This document shows, piece by piece, positions 17,123 to 25,730 of a stretch of DNA of 64,000 nt. The stretch comes from Modestobacter sp. VKM Ac-2982. GTDB taxonomy: Bacteria > Actinomycetota > Actinomycetes > Mycobacteriales > Geodermatophilaceae. Location: NCBI RefSeq assembly GCF_026967935.1, contig NZ_JAPVBL010000002.1:574969-638968 (forward strand). The letters are read 5' to 3'. The notes under the pieces are model-generated. The model had not been told where the DNA came from, made no database searches, and was given only the letters and a program-made list of their open reading frames with translations. A program made the translations under genes and the position numbers. Positions within the stretch are counted from its first letter, which is position 1. Each line of letters opens with the position of its first letter.

Positions 17123-19042
17123 ATGACCGTCGTCCGGGTTCGCCGGTGGCTTGCGGTCGCCGTCGTCGTCGCGGTCCTCGTCGGCTGCACTGCCACCGCT
17201 GAGGAACCCACCGCGGAACCGGCCGTGCCGACGGTCGCTGCCGAGGGGACGACCGATGTCCCCGTCACCGACCAGTGGTCGGTGCAGGTGCCGGCCGCCG
17301 CCGCGCCCGCGGGAACCGAGATCTTCATCGACACCGTCGACGGTGCCGCCGACGGGCTGTGGGACCTCGAGGGGGTCTCACTGCTGGCCGCCGCCGACGT
17401 CGCCCTTGAGTCTGGGCGGCCGGCCGTACCGGTCACCTTCACCTACCGGCTCGAGGAGCCGCTGCCGGCCGGTGAGGTGCTCTTCCTGGCCGACGACACC
17501 GCCACCGCCGAGGAGGTGCTGGCCGCTGCCGCTGGCGACAGCCCGCCTTCGGCCGCCCACGTGCGGGTGGCCGAACTCAACGCCGACCGCACGGTGGCCA
17601 CCGTCACCACCGATCACCTGAGCTTCAAAAGCTGGCTGCGGGTCGCCGCCGACGCCGTCACCAACACGATCGGCAAGGTCTTCGACCAGCGCACCGACCC
17701 GCCGTCGTGCACGAGCCCACCGCCGGCGTGGATGACCGAGGAGCCGACCTTCCTCGACGACATCAACGGGCCGCTGCTGGTGTGCGTGGGCCGCGATCCG
17801 AGCAGCCCCGAGGACTCGGTGGTCAAGGTGGTGAACAACCGCGGCGGAGCGATCCTGGTGTCGTCCCCGGTGACCCCGAAGTGGGCGTGGCAGCCGCTGC
17901 TGTTCGACGGCGGCGCGGTGGTGGACTGGGCGACCAACCTGACCTCGCGAGTGTTGCCGGTCTTCGCGGTACCCGAGGCCGAACAGTCACGGACCTGGCT
18001 GCTGTTCCCCGGGTCGGAGGTGCACATCGGCTTCACCCAGGACATGGTCACCGACGCCGGACCGTTGACCGTTCGTGGCCGGATGCCGGCACTGGGCGCC
18101 GCCTACGGTGCCGCACTCAGTGCGACCGGGCTGGTCATGTCGCTGAAGGACCGCAACGAGTCGCTGTCGAAGGCGGCGACCATGCTGAGCCTGGCGCTGC
18201 TGGTCGGCTGTGTGCAGACCAGTTCGGCGTCGACCGACGGGACCGCGGCCGGGGTCGGGGAGCTGACCCTGGAACTGGTCGGCTGCGTGGTGAGCAACCC
18301 GCAGGCGGTCTTCGACGTGCTAGAGGCCAATGTGCCGGCGCAGGCGTGGAACCGGATGCGCGGCGACGTCACCCGGCTGGCCACCTCGGCCAAGCACCGC
18401 GGCGGGCCGCTGCTGGCGATCGGTCAAGCGACGTTCGTGCTCACCGACCTGGCCACGACGATGGCACTGGGCGAGGGCGCGTGGACGGTGACGCTGTGGC
18501 CACCGTTGCCCCCACGTGCCGCCGGGTCGGTCGCCCTGGGACTCGGCGGCTCGCTGGGGGACCTGGCGGTCTTCGAGGACGCCGACCGGTCGCTGACCTA
18601 CCTGCGCGCCGAACTCGGCGCACCCGACGACGACTCCGGCTGGGTGACCCCGACGATGTGCGGGCCGCTGGGCAACAGCGGCGCCCTGTGGCGGCTGGTG
18701 CGGTGGGGTGACCTCGAGGTGATGTTCCTGGATCAACCGCAGCCGCAGCCGGACGGGTCGACCACCGACGCGCCGGTGGAGTACCTGGCCGGATGGAGCT
18801 ACCTGCAGCCGGCCGCAGGCCCGGTGCGGCCGGTGCTGGCGACCGCCGAGGGGCTGACGCTGGGGTCCAGCCGGCAGGACGTGCTCGACGTCTACGGCGA
18901 CCAGGCGTCGGAGGTGGGGGTCTTCGGCGGATCCGCCGTCGGGGCGCTGGGGGTGTCCTTCGGCGACTTCAGCAACCTGGTCGTCGAGTTCGACACCGGC
19001 GGGGATGTGGTGGCGATGTCGTCGGGGCAGGGCTGCAACTGA
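17123..19042 (+). CDS. Large secreted lipoprotein of unknown function
   Basis: 639 residues. The signal peptide MTVVRVRRWLAVAVVVAVLV ends in the lipobox LVGC, predicting lipidation at Cys22 and an extracytoplasmic location. A Thr/Ala/Pro-rich linker is followed by a beta-rich domain (VPAAAAPAGTEIFIDTVDGA), a central ~350-residue region with two hydrophobic stretches (ATMLSLALLVGCV and following), and a C-terminal ~115-residue module (TMCGPLGNSGALWRLVRWGD ... GLTLGSSRQDVLDVYGD). That last module is repeated as a broken paralogue at 32402-32788. No catalytic motif was recognised. Confidence 0.7.
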   Translation: MTVVRVRRWLAVAVVVAVLVGCTATAEEPTAEPAVPTVAAEGTTDVPVTDQWSVQVPAAAAPAGTEIFIDTVDGAADGLWDLEGVSLLAAADVALESGRPAVPVTFTYRLEEPLPAGEVLFLADDTATAEEVLAAAAGDSPPSAAHVRVAELNADRTVATVTTDHLSFKSWLRVAADAVTNTIGKVFDQRTDPPSCTSPPPAWMTEEPTFLDDINGPLLVCVGRDPSSPEDSVVKVVNNRGGAILVSSPVTPKWAWQPLLFDGGAVVDWATNLTSRVLPVFAVPEAEQSRTWLLFPGSEVHIGFTQDMVTDAGPLTVRGRMPALGAAYGAALSATGLVMSLKDRNESLSKAATMLSLALLVGCVQTSSASTDGTAAGVGELTLELVGCVVSNPQAVFDVLEANVPAQAWNRMRGDVTRLATSAKHRGGPLLAIGQATFVLTDLATTMALGEGAWTVTLWPPLPPRAAGSVALGLGGSLGDLAVFEDADRSLTYLRAELGAPDDDSGWVTPTMCGPLGNSGALWRLVRWGDLEVMFLDQPQPQPDGSTTDAPVEYLAGWSYLQPAAGPVRPVLATAEGLTLGSSRQDVLDVYGDQASEVGVFGGSAVGALGVSFGDFSNLVVEFDTGGDVVAMSSGQGCN

Positions 19043-19110
19043 ACCTTCCCGCGACCGACCGGTGGTGGTGACCGCTGGGCGGTCGAAGGGTGCAGGCCCC
19101 GGCGGGGTGC

Positions 19111-19260
19111 TCACCGTTGCTCTAACCAGGAGCGGAGCACCGGCTTGGTGGAGTTCTTACGGTGCCGGTGGTGGGGTAGGTGGCGTCGAAGGCGTCGAGG
19201 ACTGCGTCTGCGTACTCGGCGGGGTCGACCGCCGTGGTACTGGCGGATTCGTCATCGCGG
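19111..19260 (-). pseudogene. Remnant of a small gene, frameshifted
   Basis: The minus strand reads AEYADAVLDAFDATYPTTGT in one frame and then, after an indel near 19160, KNSTKPVLRSWLEQR to a stop at 19111-19113. Both pieces look coding and join sensibly. No start and no recognised family; the remainder of 19043-19451 shows nothing else. Confidence 0.35.
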
Positions 19261-19451
19261 GACCATGCAACTGGAAGGCCGACCGGCTGAGCACGCCCGT
19301 GCCCTCAAGGCGACGGCTCCGCCGCTGTCGTCGTCGGGCTGCTGGGCTTGAGCACCTTCTTTGGGGCTACTTCTGCTTCGTGCGCGCGTCGACGAGGACA
19401 GCCGGGACGGATACTGCCGCGGCGACATCGACCGACGAGAGGACCGAGTGG

Positions 19452-20366
19452 ATGACCCAGCCGCCAGGCGGCGCCCTGCCCGGGGAGGGGCGGCCCGCGC
19501 CGGGTAGCCCGCACCCACCACCGCCTTGGGCTGCACCGGCCGCGCCAGCGGGCTGGCCGCCGCCGAGCTGGGGTCCGCCGAGCTGGCGTCCGCCGACCGG
19601 AGGCCCGCCACCAGGCGTCCCTGCGTCACCGCCGGGGTGGCGACCGCCAACGGGCGCACCGCCACCGGGCTGGGGTCCGCCGCCCGGGCCGCCTGGCGGG
19701 CCACCGCCGGGCCGGCCGCAGTACTGGATCCTGGGTGTGATCACCGGCGTCGTGGTGCCGCTCCTCCTCGTCGGTGCGCTCCTTGCCGACCTCCGGTCCT
19801 CCGGTGAGCCGTCCCCTGACGCCGATCCCATCGCTGCGGCAGCGCCGGCGGAGTCCGCCGTTCCGGAGACGGCCGAGTCGACCCCGCAGCCACCAGGCTT
19901 CGGGGACGGCACGTACCTGGTCGGCACCGACATCTCGCCGGGCCGGTACCGGGCCGACGGTGCGCGCTCCTGCTCCTGGCAGCGGCTCAGCGATCTGACC
20001 GGCGACTACGACGCCGTCCTGGCCTGGGAGTTCCCCGACGGGCAGGCCTACGTGGACGTTCTGCCGACCGACGTCGCGTTCGCTACCGATGACTGCGGCC
20101 GGTGGACGCCGGCGACGGGCGACGTTCCCGACGTCAGCGGCGCATTCGACGACGGCGCCTACCTGGTCGGCTCCGACATCCAACCGGGAACCTACCGCGC
20201 CCTCGGCGGCTCGGGCTGCTCCTGGCAGCGACTCAGCGATCTGACCGGCGACTACGACGCCGTCCTGGCCTGGGAGTTCCCCGACGGACAGGCCTACGTG
20301 GACGTTCTGCCGACCGACGTCGCGTTCGCCACCGACGACTGCGGCACCTGGAACCGCACCGGCTGA
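19452..20366 (+). CDS. Membrane-anchored protein with proline-rich cytoplasmic tail and two tandem external repeats
   Basis: 304 residues from ATG 19452. Residues 1-95 are Pro/Gly/Trp-rich (PPSWGPPSWRPPTGGPPPGV), typical of actinobacterial cytoplasmic tails. One transmembrane helix follows (LGVITGVVVPLLLVGALLA, about 99-117), then a Ser/Ala/Pro linker, then two external repeats starting FGDGTYLVGTDISPGRYRAD and FDDGAYLVGSDIQPGTYRAL, each with two Cys. Repeats of this LVGxDIxPGxYRA type occur in secreted actinobacterial proteins of unknown function. The repeats are 82 residues apart and nearly identical in DNA, so the second arose recently. Confidence 0.75.
   Translation: MTQPPGGALPGEGRPAPGSPHPPPPWAAPAAPAGWPPPSWGPPSWRPPTGGPPPGVPASPPGWRPPTGAPPPGWGPPPGPPGGPPPGRPQYWILGVITGVVVPLLLVGALLADLRSSGEPSPDADPIAAAAPAESAVPETAESTPQPPGFGDGTYLVGTDISPGRYRADGARSCSWQRLSDLTGDYDAVLAWEFPDGQAYVDVLPTDVAFATDDCGRWTPATGDVPDVSGAFDDGAYLVGSDIQPGTYRALGGSGCSWQRLSDLTGDYDAVLAWEFPDGQAYVDVLPTDVAFATDDCGTWNRTG
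19971..20099 (+). repeat. Intragenic direct repeat, unit 1 (129 nt)
   Basis: Matches 20217-20345 at 125 of 129 positions by eye; the four differences are all at third codon positions or silent. Period 246 nt (82 codons). It indicates recent in-frame duplication inside the membrane-protein gene. Confidence 0.9.
20217..20345 (+). repeat. Intragenic direct repeat, unit 2 (129 nt)
   Basis: Second copy of the 129-nt unit at 19971-20099, in the same frame. The segment between the repeats (about 117 nt) aligns only at protein level, so part of the unit is older or has been converted. Confidence 0.9.
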
Positions 20367-20526
20367 CCACGCAGATGCAACAGAGGCGGGGAACACGGTT
20401 CGTCCGTCACTTCAAATGGGCTGCTGGGACAGCTTCGCCGCGAGGGACGCCAGTGCGAGGTCCGGTCCCGGACTCGGTCCCGATTTAGGTGGAGCAAGGG
20501 CGGGCTGGTTCCGTACGGTCAAGAAC

Positions 20527-21408
20527 GTGGCCACGGTTGAGCTGTTCGTCGACTGGTCTTTGGTCGGCCAGGCGCGCCGGTTCCGCATCCGCGTGGGAGC
20601 GCCGATCCGCCGGCAGCTGCGCGCCGGCGACACCGTGGTGGTGCTCGGCGATGACGTCACCCCGGCCCGTGCCCGCGTGCTGGCCGTCGACGACCCCGAG
20701 GTCGAGCTCGAGCTGCTGGACGAGCCGGGCCCGTTAGGAAGGACTCGCGCCGACCGGACCAGGTGCACCGCGGTCGACCTGGATGCGGTCCGCGCCGCAG
20801 TGGCCCCGTTCGAGGCCGCGCACCCCGGAATCTGCGCGGGCAACTACCCCGATGCCTTCCGGGGCGCCGACGGCCGGCTCGTGGAGTCCGAGGAGTTCTT
20901 CGCCGTCAACGAGCTCTACAGCGTCCTCGAGATCGCCGGTCGGCCAGGCAACGGCGTGGCTCCCCGCGGTGGGCATGCCGGGCCGGGGCCGAGGTCGGAG
21001 CAGGCCCGCGCGGAGGACCGGGCCGGGGATGCGGAGTCAGCGGCGCGCAGGCTGACCGCGTTGGATGAGTTGCTCGCCGAGTTCGAAGCGAAGCACGCAC
21101 CGATCGGCGCAGCAGAGATGGATGCGGTGATGCGGCGGCTCCGCGCCCGCTGCCGCGAACACGGAGGTGCCCGGGAGCGTGCACTGCCGCCGCCGCTGGT
21201 GTGGCGACAGATCACGGCCGGCGAGACCGAGGAGATGCACGCCGAACTCCGCGCCTTCGAGCAGCGCTACAGCACGCCCAGCGAGCGGATGCTGGAAGTC
21301 GCCGAGTTCCACGACGCCGACGGCCAACTCGTCGAGATCGATGACCTGATGCGGTGGTCGTCGCTGTGGGACCGCTACCGGGCACTGACCGAGCGGGAGG
21401 ACCCGTAG
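20527..21408 (+). CDS. Hypothetical protein with antitoxin-like helical segment
   Basis: 293 residues from GTG 20527. The N-terminal ~65 residues form a small beta domain (VGAPIRRQLRAGDTVVVLGD). The middle contains LTALDELLAEFEAKHAPIGA, similar to antitoxin tails and to the small product at 3948-4067. The rest has two related segments, AAVAPFEAAHPGICAGNYPD...ESEEFFAVNELYSVL and LRAFEQRYSTPSERMLEVAE...EIDDLMRWSSLWDRY, suggesting an internal duplication. The gene just downstream is a degenerate relative of its N-terminal domain. Function unknown; a toxin-antitoxin role is only a resemblance. Confidence 0.55.
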   Translation: MATVELFVDWSLVGQARRFRIRVGAPIRRQLRAGDTVVVLGDDVTPARARVLAVDDPEVELELLDEPGPLGRTRADRTRCTAVDLDAVRAAVAPFEAAHPGICAGNYPDAFRGADGRLVESEEFFAVNELYSVLEIAGRPGNGVAPRGGHAGPGPRSEQARAEDRAGDAESAARRLTALDELLAEFEAKHAPIGAAEMDAVMRRLRARCREHGGARERALPPPLVWRQITAGETEEMHAELRAFEQRYSTPSERMLEVAEFHDADGQLVEIDDLMRWSSLWDRYRALTEREDP

Positions 21409-21410
21409 CT

Positions 21411-21621
21411 GGGGCGAAGGCGCGGTTCCACGTCGACTTCTACCTGAGCCCGGACGGGGTCCGCGCGCTGGCCTCCCGCGGAAGCATCTCCCCGCCGGTG
21501 GAGCTGACGTCCGGTGACGTGGTCGAGGCGACCGACGGCGAGCTCCCGGCGGGTGATCGTCGACTCAGTCGACGGCGACACCGTGTCGCTGATGGTGCGA
21601 TGGAACGACTCTGGGGCCTGA
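21411..21621 (+). pseudogene. Frameshifted small relative of the preceding gene's N-terminal domain
   Basis: Reads ARFHVDFYLSPDGVRALASR and VELTSGDVVEATDGELPA, then shifts frame near 21545 into VIVDSVDGDTVSLMVRWNDS and stops at 21619-21621. The order of motifs (xVDxxL, GDxV, PAR, VDxDxVxL) parallels residues 1-65 of the upstream protein. It lacks a good start codon and is broken by one indel. Confidence 0.45.
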
Positions 21622-21637
21622 CGCCGAGGAGGAACCA

Positions 21638-21706
21638 GTGGCCAATCCCAGAGTCCATCTCGATCTTCCCGGCCTAGACGCCTACGCCGCCGCACGTAGG
21701 GCCTGA
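21638..21706 (+). CDS. Very short reading frame (22 aa)
   Basis: GTG 21638 preceded by GAGGAGGAACC gives VANPRVHLDLPGLDAYAAAR and stops at 21704-21706. The excellent ribosome-binding site is the only reason to note it; it may be the beginning of a lost gene. Confidence 0.25.
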   Translation: MANPRVHLDLPGLDAYAAARRA

Positions 21707-21776
21707 GTGCCCACATAGCGCCCGACCGGCGAGGCTCCGGCACCTTTTGTGTCCGGGTGGGCCTGATGATCGGTAC

Positions 21777-22589
21777 GTGACGGCTCACGAGATCGATCCC
21801 GACGAAGTCCTCCTGGGCGTGGCCCACAAGCTCGTCCGGGCCCGAGTGCTGTACGAGGGCCTATTCGAGGAGATCGAGCAGGTCCTGACCTCGCCGACCG
21901 AGGGCCGCCCCACGGCAAAGGCTGACGGCACGTTCTCGTCCCACTACTGGCCGACGGCGGAGCCGCACCCCGCAATGAGCCTCATGTTGGGCGAGTTCGC
22001 GCACAACGCCCGGAGCGCGCTGGACAACCTCGTCACCGCGCTCGTCGTGCGCAACGGCGGCGCCCCCAGGAGCCACCACAAGTTCCCGTTGACCACCCAC
22101 GCCAACGAGTGGGCGTGCTCGGTCGCCGCCCCCTGGCCAGCAGACGGGCCGCTGGCCGGTGTGACAGGCGAGGACCTCGACCTGATCCACGACGTGCAGC
22201 CACTCCACGCCGACGACCCCGCCCGCGATCCACTCGCGCTGGTGGGGCGGGTGAACAACGCCGACAAGCACCAGATGTTGCACGCCGCCATCGCCTACAC
22301 CGCCCCGGACGCCGACCAGCGGGTGCTGGAGGTCCTCCCAGCGACGACGCGGGTGGAGATCGTTTGGACACCTCCTCGGAGCACGTTGCTCACCCCCGGC
22401 GACGAGGCCACCCGCTACCGGTTCCTTGGCCCCGTGCCCGACGAGTGGCTGGTCAAGCTGAACTGGCCCCTCGCCGTGGTGTTCCGCGACCACAAGGGCC
22501 GAGACCTCAACTTCTGCGAGCTGAGCCGGATGTACCAGGCAGCAGCCCTAGCCGCCCGGCCCTGGATCGACCCGGAGTATCAGACGTAG
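21777..22589 (+). CDS. Hypothetical protein with 'LGEFAHNARSALDNLV' motif
   Basis: 270 residues from GTG 21777; an in-frame ATG at 21747 gives only extra low-quality residues. The block AMSLMLGEFAHNARSALDNL near residues 65-85 recurs in many unannotated bacterial proteins of this size, followed by conserved VNNADKHQMLH and a C-terminal hydrophobic stretch (PDEWLVKLNWPLAVVFRDHK). No catalytic residues are obvious. It is followed 118 bases later by the DUF4238-like gene in the same direction. Confidence 0.55.
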   Translation: MTAHEIDPDEVLLGVAHKLVRARVLYEGLFEEIEQVLTSPTEGRPTAKADGTFSSHYWPTAEPHPAMSLMLGEFAHNARSALDNLVTALVVRNGGAPRSHHKFPLTTHANEWACSVAAPWPADGPLAGVTGEDLDLIHDVQPLHADDPARDPLALVGRVNNADKHQMLHAAIAYTAPDADQRVLEVLPATTRVEIVWTPPRSTLLTPGDEATRYRFLGPVPDEWLVKLNWPLAVVFRDHKGRDLNFCELSRMYQAAALAARPWIDPEYQT

Positions 22590-22707
22590 GTGATGTCCTC
22601 GGCCGGACCGTCCAGCGCCTCGGCCAGCACGGCACCGAGCCGCGGCAAGTCTCTGCGCCGACTCATCGCCACGGGAATACGTCAGTGCGGTAGGTCACGA
22701 TGGGCGT

Positions 22708-23697
22708 GTGCCCCAGAAACCGCCGGTTCGACACCACCTGGTCAACAAGGCATACCTGCGCCGGTTCGCCAGGGACGAGCAGCTCGCCTGCGTCCGCTTG
22801 ACGGGTCAGCGCCACCTGGTCTCCGTCAACGACGCCACGGTGCAGAAGCACTTCTACAGCACCGAGCTGCCCGACCTAGAGGAAGACGCCTACGAGAAGG
22901 CCCTCTCTCAGCTCGAAGGCGACTCCGAGGGCGCCTTCAAGCGGGTGGTCGACCAGGGACTCGTCCCGGCCGACGAGGACCGGGTCCTGATCTGCCAGTG
23001 GATCGCCGCGCAGTTCATCCGCACCAAGGCATCACGCCGGGCGTTCGAGGACATCGCGCGATCCATGGGCAAGCTGCAGTTCGGCGTGGAGAGCACCTCA
23101 GATGTTCGTGAACGGCTGCGGCTACCGGCCACCACACCAGACGCTGAGGTGGAGGCGAAGCGGGCCGAGATGCTGGCGACCGCCGACACCCGCACGGTGA
23201 ACTCGCAGGGGCACCTGACCAACATCGCGGCGATGCTGCCCGGGCTGACCAACTTGGCCCTGGGGCGCCCCTGGGTCGTGACCCGGTTCGAGCGCAAGGC
23301 GTTGGCGACCAGTGACACCCCCGTCGCACTCATACCAGGTCCGGAGGTGCCCCTGGACGGCGTCGGCTTTGGGTCAGCCGAGCACATCTTCATGCCGCTC
23401 TCGCGGCGAGTCGCGCTCATGCTCGGTCCCCTCGGAAATCCGATCGGCATTGAGGAGGGCGCAAGAGTCGGCACCGCCCGTGCGGCACGCCTTTACAACG
23501 AGATCACCGCCAGGAACGCACGGGAGTTGCTACTGCACCACCCCGACGACGACCCACTGGCTGGGATCGCGCTTCCAGAACCCTCCGGGGCCGAGATCGA
23601 CGTCAGCCACGAGCACGTCGAGGCGCTGATCGAGGCGTTCGCCAAGCAGCAAGGTCGGACCTCCGGGCTGCCCGCGCACTCGCCGGTGGACGAGTGA
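22708..23697 (+). CDS. DUF4238-like protein
   Basis: 329 residues from GTG 22708. The start VRHHLVNKAYLRRFARDEQL and the segment VNDATVQKHFYSTELPDLEE are typical of DUF4238 proteins, which open with a 'HxxPxxYLrrFa' block and are common in phage- and plasmid-derived accessory DNA. Later blocks (WIAAQFIRTKASRRAFEDIA; IFMPLSRRVALMLGP) fit the family. The biochemical role is unknown; some members are suspected of defence roles by neighbourhood, which this context does not prove. Confidence 0.8.
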   Translation: MPQKPPVRHHLVNKAYLRRFARDEQLACVRLTGQRHLVSVNDATVQKHFYSTELPDLEEDAYEKALSQLEGDSEGAFKRVVDQGLVPADEDRVLICQWIAAQFIRTKASRRAFEDIARSMGKLQFGVESTSDVRERLRLPATTPDAEVEAKRAEMLATADTRTVNSQGHLTNIAAMLPGLTNLALGRPWVVTRFERKALATSDTPVALIPGPEVPLDGVGFGSAEHIFMPLSRRVALMLGPLGNPIGIEEGARVGTARAARLYNEITARNARELLLHHPDDDPLAGIALPEPSGAEIDVSHEHVEALIEAFAKQQGRTSGLPAHSPVDE

Positions 23698-23817
23698 GCA
23701 CCGCTCCTTCTTGAGCCGCCCTAGACTTTGTCGGTCGACCCCGACGCGCAGCAGCGCCATCACCGTGCGGGCGTGGAAGTCGGGTGCGGCCGTCATAGCT
23801 GCTCGGCATGATCCGCG

Positions 23818-24021
23818 CATTCCCGCCCGCCGGAGCCATCGCCGCCGGACTACTGCGGCGGCTGCGACCTCGATCGGCCGCTGTATCGACTGGAGGGAGC
23901 CGCCGGACACCATGTGCACCGCTGCCTCGAGTGCTTACGCTCCGCCTTCGCCGGTGAGCTGATCGATCGGCTGCACCGGGAGCGGAACGAAGCCCGCAAC
24001 GAGCACGGGAGATGTGGGTGA
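23818..24021 (+). pseudogene. Small zinc-ribbon gene without a start codon
   Basis: Codons from about 23818 to TGA 24019-24021 encode DYCGGCDLDRPLYRLEGAAG and HHVHRCLECLRSAFAGELID: two Cys pairs with ~20 residues between, a plausible zinc ribbon. A TGA immediately upstream and no ATG/GTG in the frame indicate loss of the 5' end. The stop overlaps the start of the next small gene. Confidence 0.45.
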
Positions 24022-24185
24022 CCAGTGGGCCTCCGTGGCTACGGAGCCGGCCCGAGCTGCAGCCGCCGCCCGGCTGGCTGACAGCTCGAGCGGAGCAGCT
24101 GCGACCGATCCGTGGCAACGTCCACGAGGCGATCTTCTCGCCGCCGCTGCCAACGCAGGAGCCGCGGCGAGTCGGCCCGCCGTGA
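24018..24185 (+). CDS. Small hypothetical protein (55 aa)
   Basis: GTG 24018 overlaps the preceding stop by GTGA, so it was translationally coupled to the zinc-ribbon gene. The product (TSGPPWLRSRPELQPPPGWL ... IRGNVHEAIFSPP) is Pro-rich with one short hydrophobic patch. No family recognised. Confidence 0.4.
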   Translation: MTSGPPWLRSRPELQPPPGWLTARAEQLRPIRGNVHEAIFSPPLPTQEPRRVGPP

Positions 24186-24245
24186 CCTCGGCAGGGAGTG
24201 TTGGCCTGGGTGCCTAGATCGGGTCAGTCCGGCACAGTGGGAGCC

Positions 24246-24668
24246 ATGACGGTCACCGGTGGAAGTGCGGGTGGGGCCCAGCGGCTGGCCGCGCACCGGG
24301 CTCGTCTGCTGGCCACCGAGGTGTTCACCTACGACACCCTGCAGCGGCTGCGCGGTGACCGGCAGGCCTCCAGCACGCGCACCTGGGTCGCGCGCACGTG
24401 CGCCGCCCGTGAGCTGTTCACCCTCACTCACGACGGGCAGACGATCGTGCCCGCGTTCCAGTTCGCCGCCGACAAGTCGCTGCGCCCGGAGCTGCGGCCG
24501 CTGCTCGAGGCGCTGGCCGTCGGCGGGGTCGACGGCTGGCAGCTGTGGACATGGCTGACCTCGCCGAGCGGCCTGCTCTCCGGTGGGGTGCCCCACGAGG
24601 TGGTGCGGACGCAGCCGAAGCGTGCCCTGCGCGCCGCGCAGCGGTTCTCCACCCCGAACGCGGCTTGA
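24246..24668 (+). CDS. MbcA/ParS/Xre-type (DUF2384-like) antitoxin-like protein
   Basis: 140 residues from ATG 24246. The first half is helical (LLATEVFTYDTLQRLRGDRQ). The second half ends with LWTWLTSPSGLLSGGVPHEV followed by VRTQPKRALRAAQRF, the 'LxGxxPxxll' arrangement of the toxin-binding domain of MbcA/ParS/Xre antitoxins. In those systems the partner is a RES-domain toxin, which is not seen next to this gene. It may be an orphan antitoxin, or the resemblance may be to a related regulatory fold. Confidence 0.5.
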   Translation: MTVTGGSAGGAQRLAAHRARLLATEVFTYDTLQRLRGDRQASSTRTWVARTCAARELFTLTHDGQTIVPAFQFAADKSLRPELRPLLEALAVGGVDGWQLWTWLTSPSGLLSGGVPHEVVRTQPKRALRAAQRFSTPNAA

Positions 24669-24744
24669 CCGGTCCGCTGTGGCGGTCGGTGGCCACCGAC
24701 CGAACCCGTCGTCTGGCTCCTGTCGGTGTGGGTGGGAGGCGAGG

Positions 24745-25038
24745 TCAGCGCTTGAGGTGGCGGTACACCGAGGGGCGGGCGCAGCCGGCGGCACGGGCCA
24801 CGTCGGCCAGTGTGTGGCCGGCAGTCGCGGCTTCGCGGATCAGCGTCGACCAGCGGTCGTTCACAGCCCGGTAGCGATCCCAGGCCGCCGGGTGCCCGGC
24901 GGACCCGAGCCCGTGCTCAGCGGTTAGGTCAGCGATCCGCCGGCGGGCTGCCCGCCGGGCCGCGGCGGCCTTGCGGAGCTCGGTCAGCAACCGAGGCCGC
25001 TGGTCGGCGGCCACGCCCGCACCGTAGCCGCAGTCCAT
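24745..25038 (-). CDS. Small HTH protein (resolvase-type tail)
   Basis: 97 residues from ATG 25038. The last 25 residues, AGHTLADVARAAGCARPSVY and RHLKR, form a Hin/resolvase-like HTH; the preceding part is helical (LLTELRKAAAARRAARRRIA). There is no catalytic serine domain, so it is a DNA-binding accessory protein rather than a recombinase. It converges with the antitoxin-like gene. Confidence 0.55.
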   Translation of the reverse strand: MDCGYGAGVAADQRPRLLTELRKAAAARRAARRRIADLTAEHGLGSAGHPAAWDRYRAVNDRWSTLIREAATAGHTLADVARAAGCARPSVYRHLKR

Positions 25039-25048
25039 GAGGTGTCGG

Positions 25049-25303
25049 TCAGTCGAGCGTGCGGAGCCGTGTGCCCGGGTGCCAGCCGAGCTCGGCCCCG
25101 TCGAACAACGTTCCGTAGTACATGGTGGCCGGGCCGAGCCAGGCACCCTCCTCTGTCTGCAGTCGGCCCCACAGCCAACCCACGACCTTGTCCTCGGTTG
25201 CAAGCGCCACCGGCCGTGGTGGCGACACGTGGGACGCGTGCGGCCGGGCGAGCGCGGCCTGCAGTTGTTCGGCGAGCCGTTCATCTGCCGTCGGCGTCCA
25301 CAC
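25049..25303 (-). CDS. Small hypothetical protein (84 aa)
   Basis: ATG 25303; product begins MWTPTADERLAEQLQAALAR and contains KVVGWLWGRLQTEEGAWLGP. Mixed fold, no recognised domain. It overlaps the end of the upstream minus-strand frame by 23 bases and precedes the HTH gene by 10 bases, consistent with a small operon. Confidence 0.4.
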   Translation of the reverse strand: MWTPTADERLAEQLQAALARPHASHVSPPRPVALATEDKVVGWLWGRLQTEEGAWLGPATMYYGTLFDGAELGWHPGTRLRTLD

Positions 25304-25592
25304 GCTCCGAACCGTAAGTGCGGTCGCCGAGCGACACTGAAGTCGTTCCGTACGTGTGTTCGACGAAGGGGGTGTTGCCGGCTCGGCAGTACTTGCCGTG
25401 GCTGGCCCGGAGCATCGGCAACGCCTCTGGGTGAAGTTCGACGTCTGCGCTGTCTGCAGAGGCGGCCGTGACGTCGGCCTCTGACCGTAGGGGGGCGACT
25501 GGTGTCGCGCCCTGCTGGCCCCGTGAGCGGGGATTTGCGGCAGAGGATGCGTAGAAGTCGGTCGCGGCTAGTTGTGCCACAGCCCGCGGCAC
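25281..25592 (-). CDS. Small hypothetical protein (103 aa)
   Basis: Reads ELHPEALPMLRASHGKYCRA and later VEHTYGTTSVSLGDRTYGSE. The last half looks coding; the first ~45 residues look weaker, so the true start may be internal. No family recognised. Confidence 0.3.
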   Translation of the reverse strand: MPRAVAQLAATDFYASSAANPRSRGQQGATPVAPLRSEADVTAASADSADVELHPEALPMLRASHGKYCRAGNTPFVEHTYGTTSVSLGDRTYGSERVDADGR

Positions 25593-25730
25593 AACCTGTC
25601 CAGCACCCCGTTGGACGGGTGCGTTGCGGCCGGGAACTGGCGGCTATCTGACATGTACCGTCGGTGCAGCGACCGCGGCGTCGGGAACCCGTACCTCGCT
25701 TCGGGGTGCCCCTGTGGCTAGTTTGACCCG

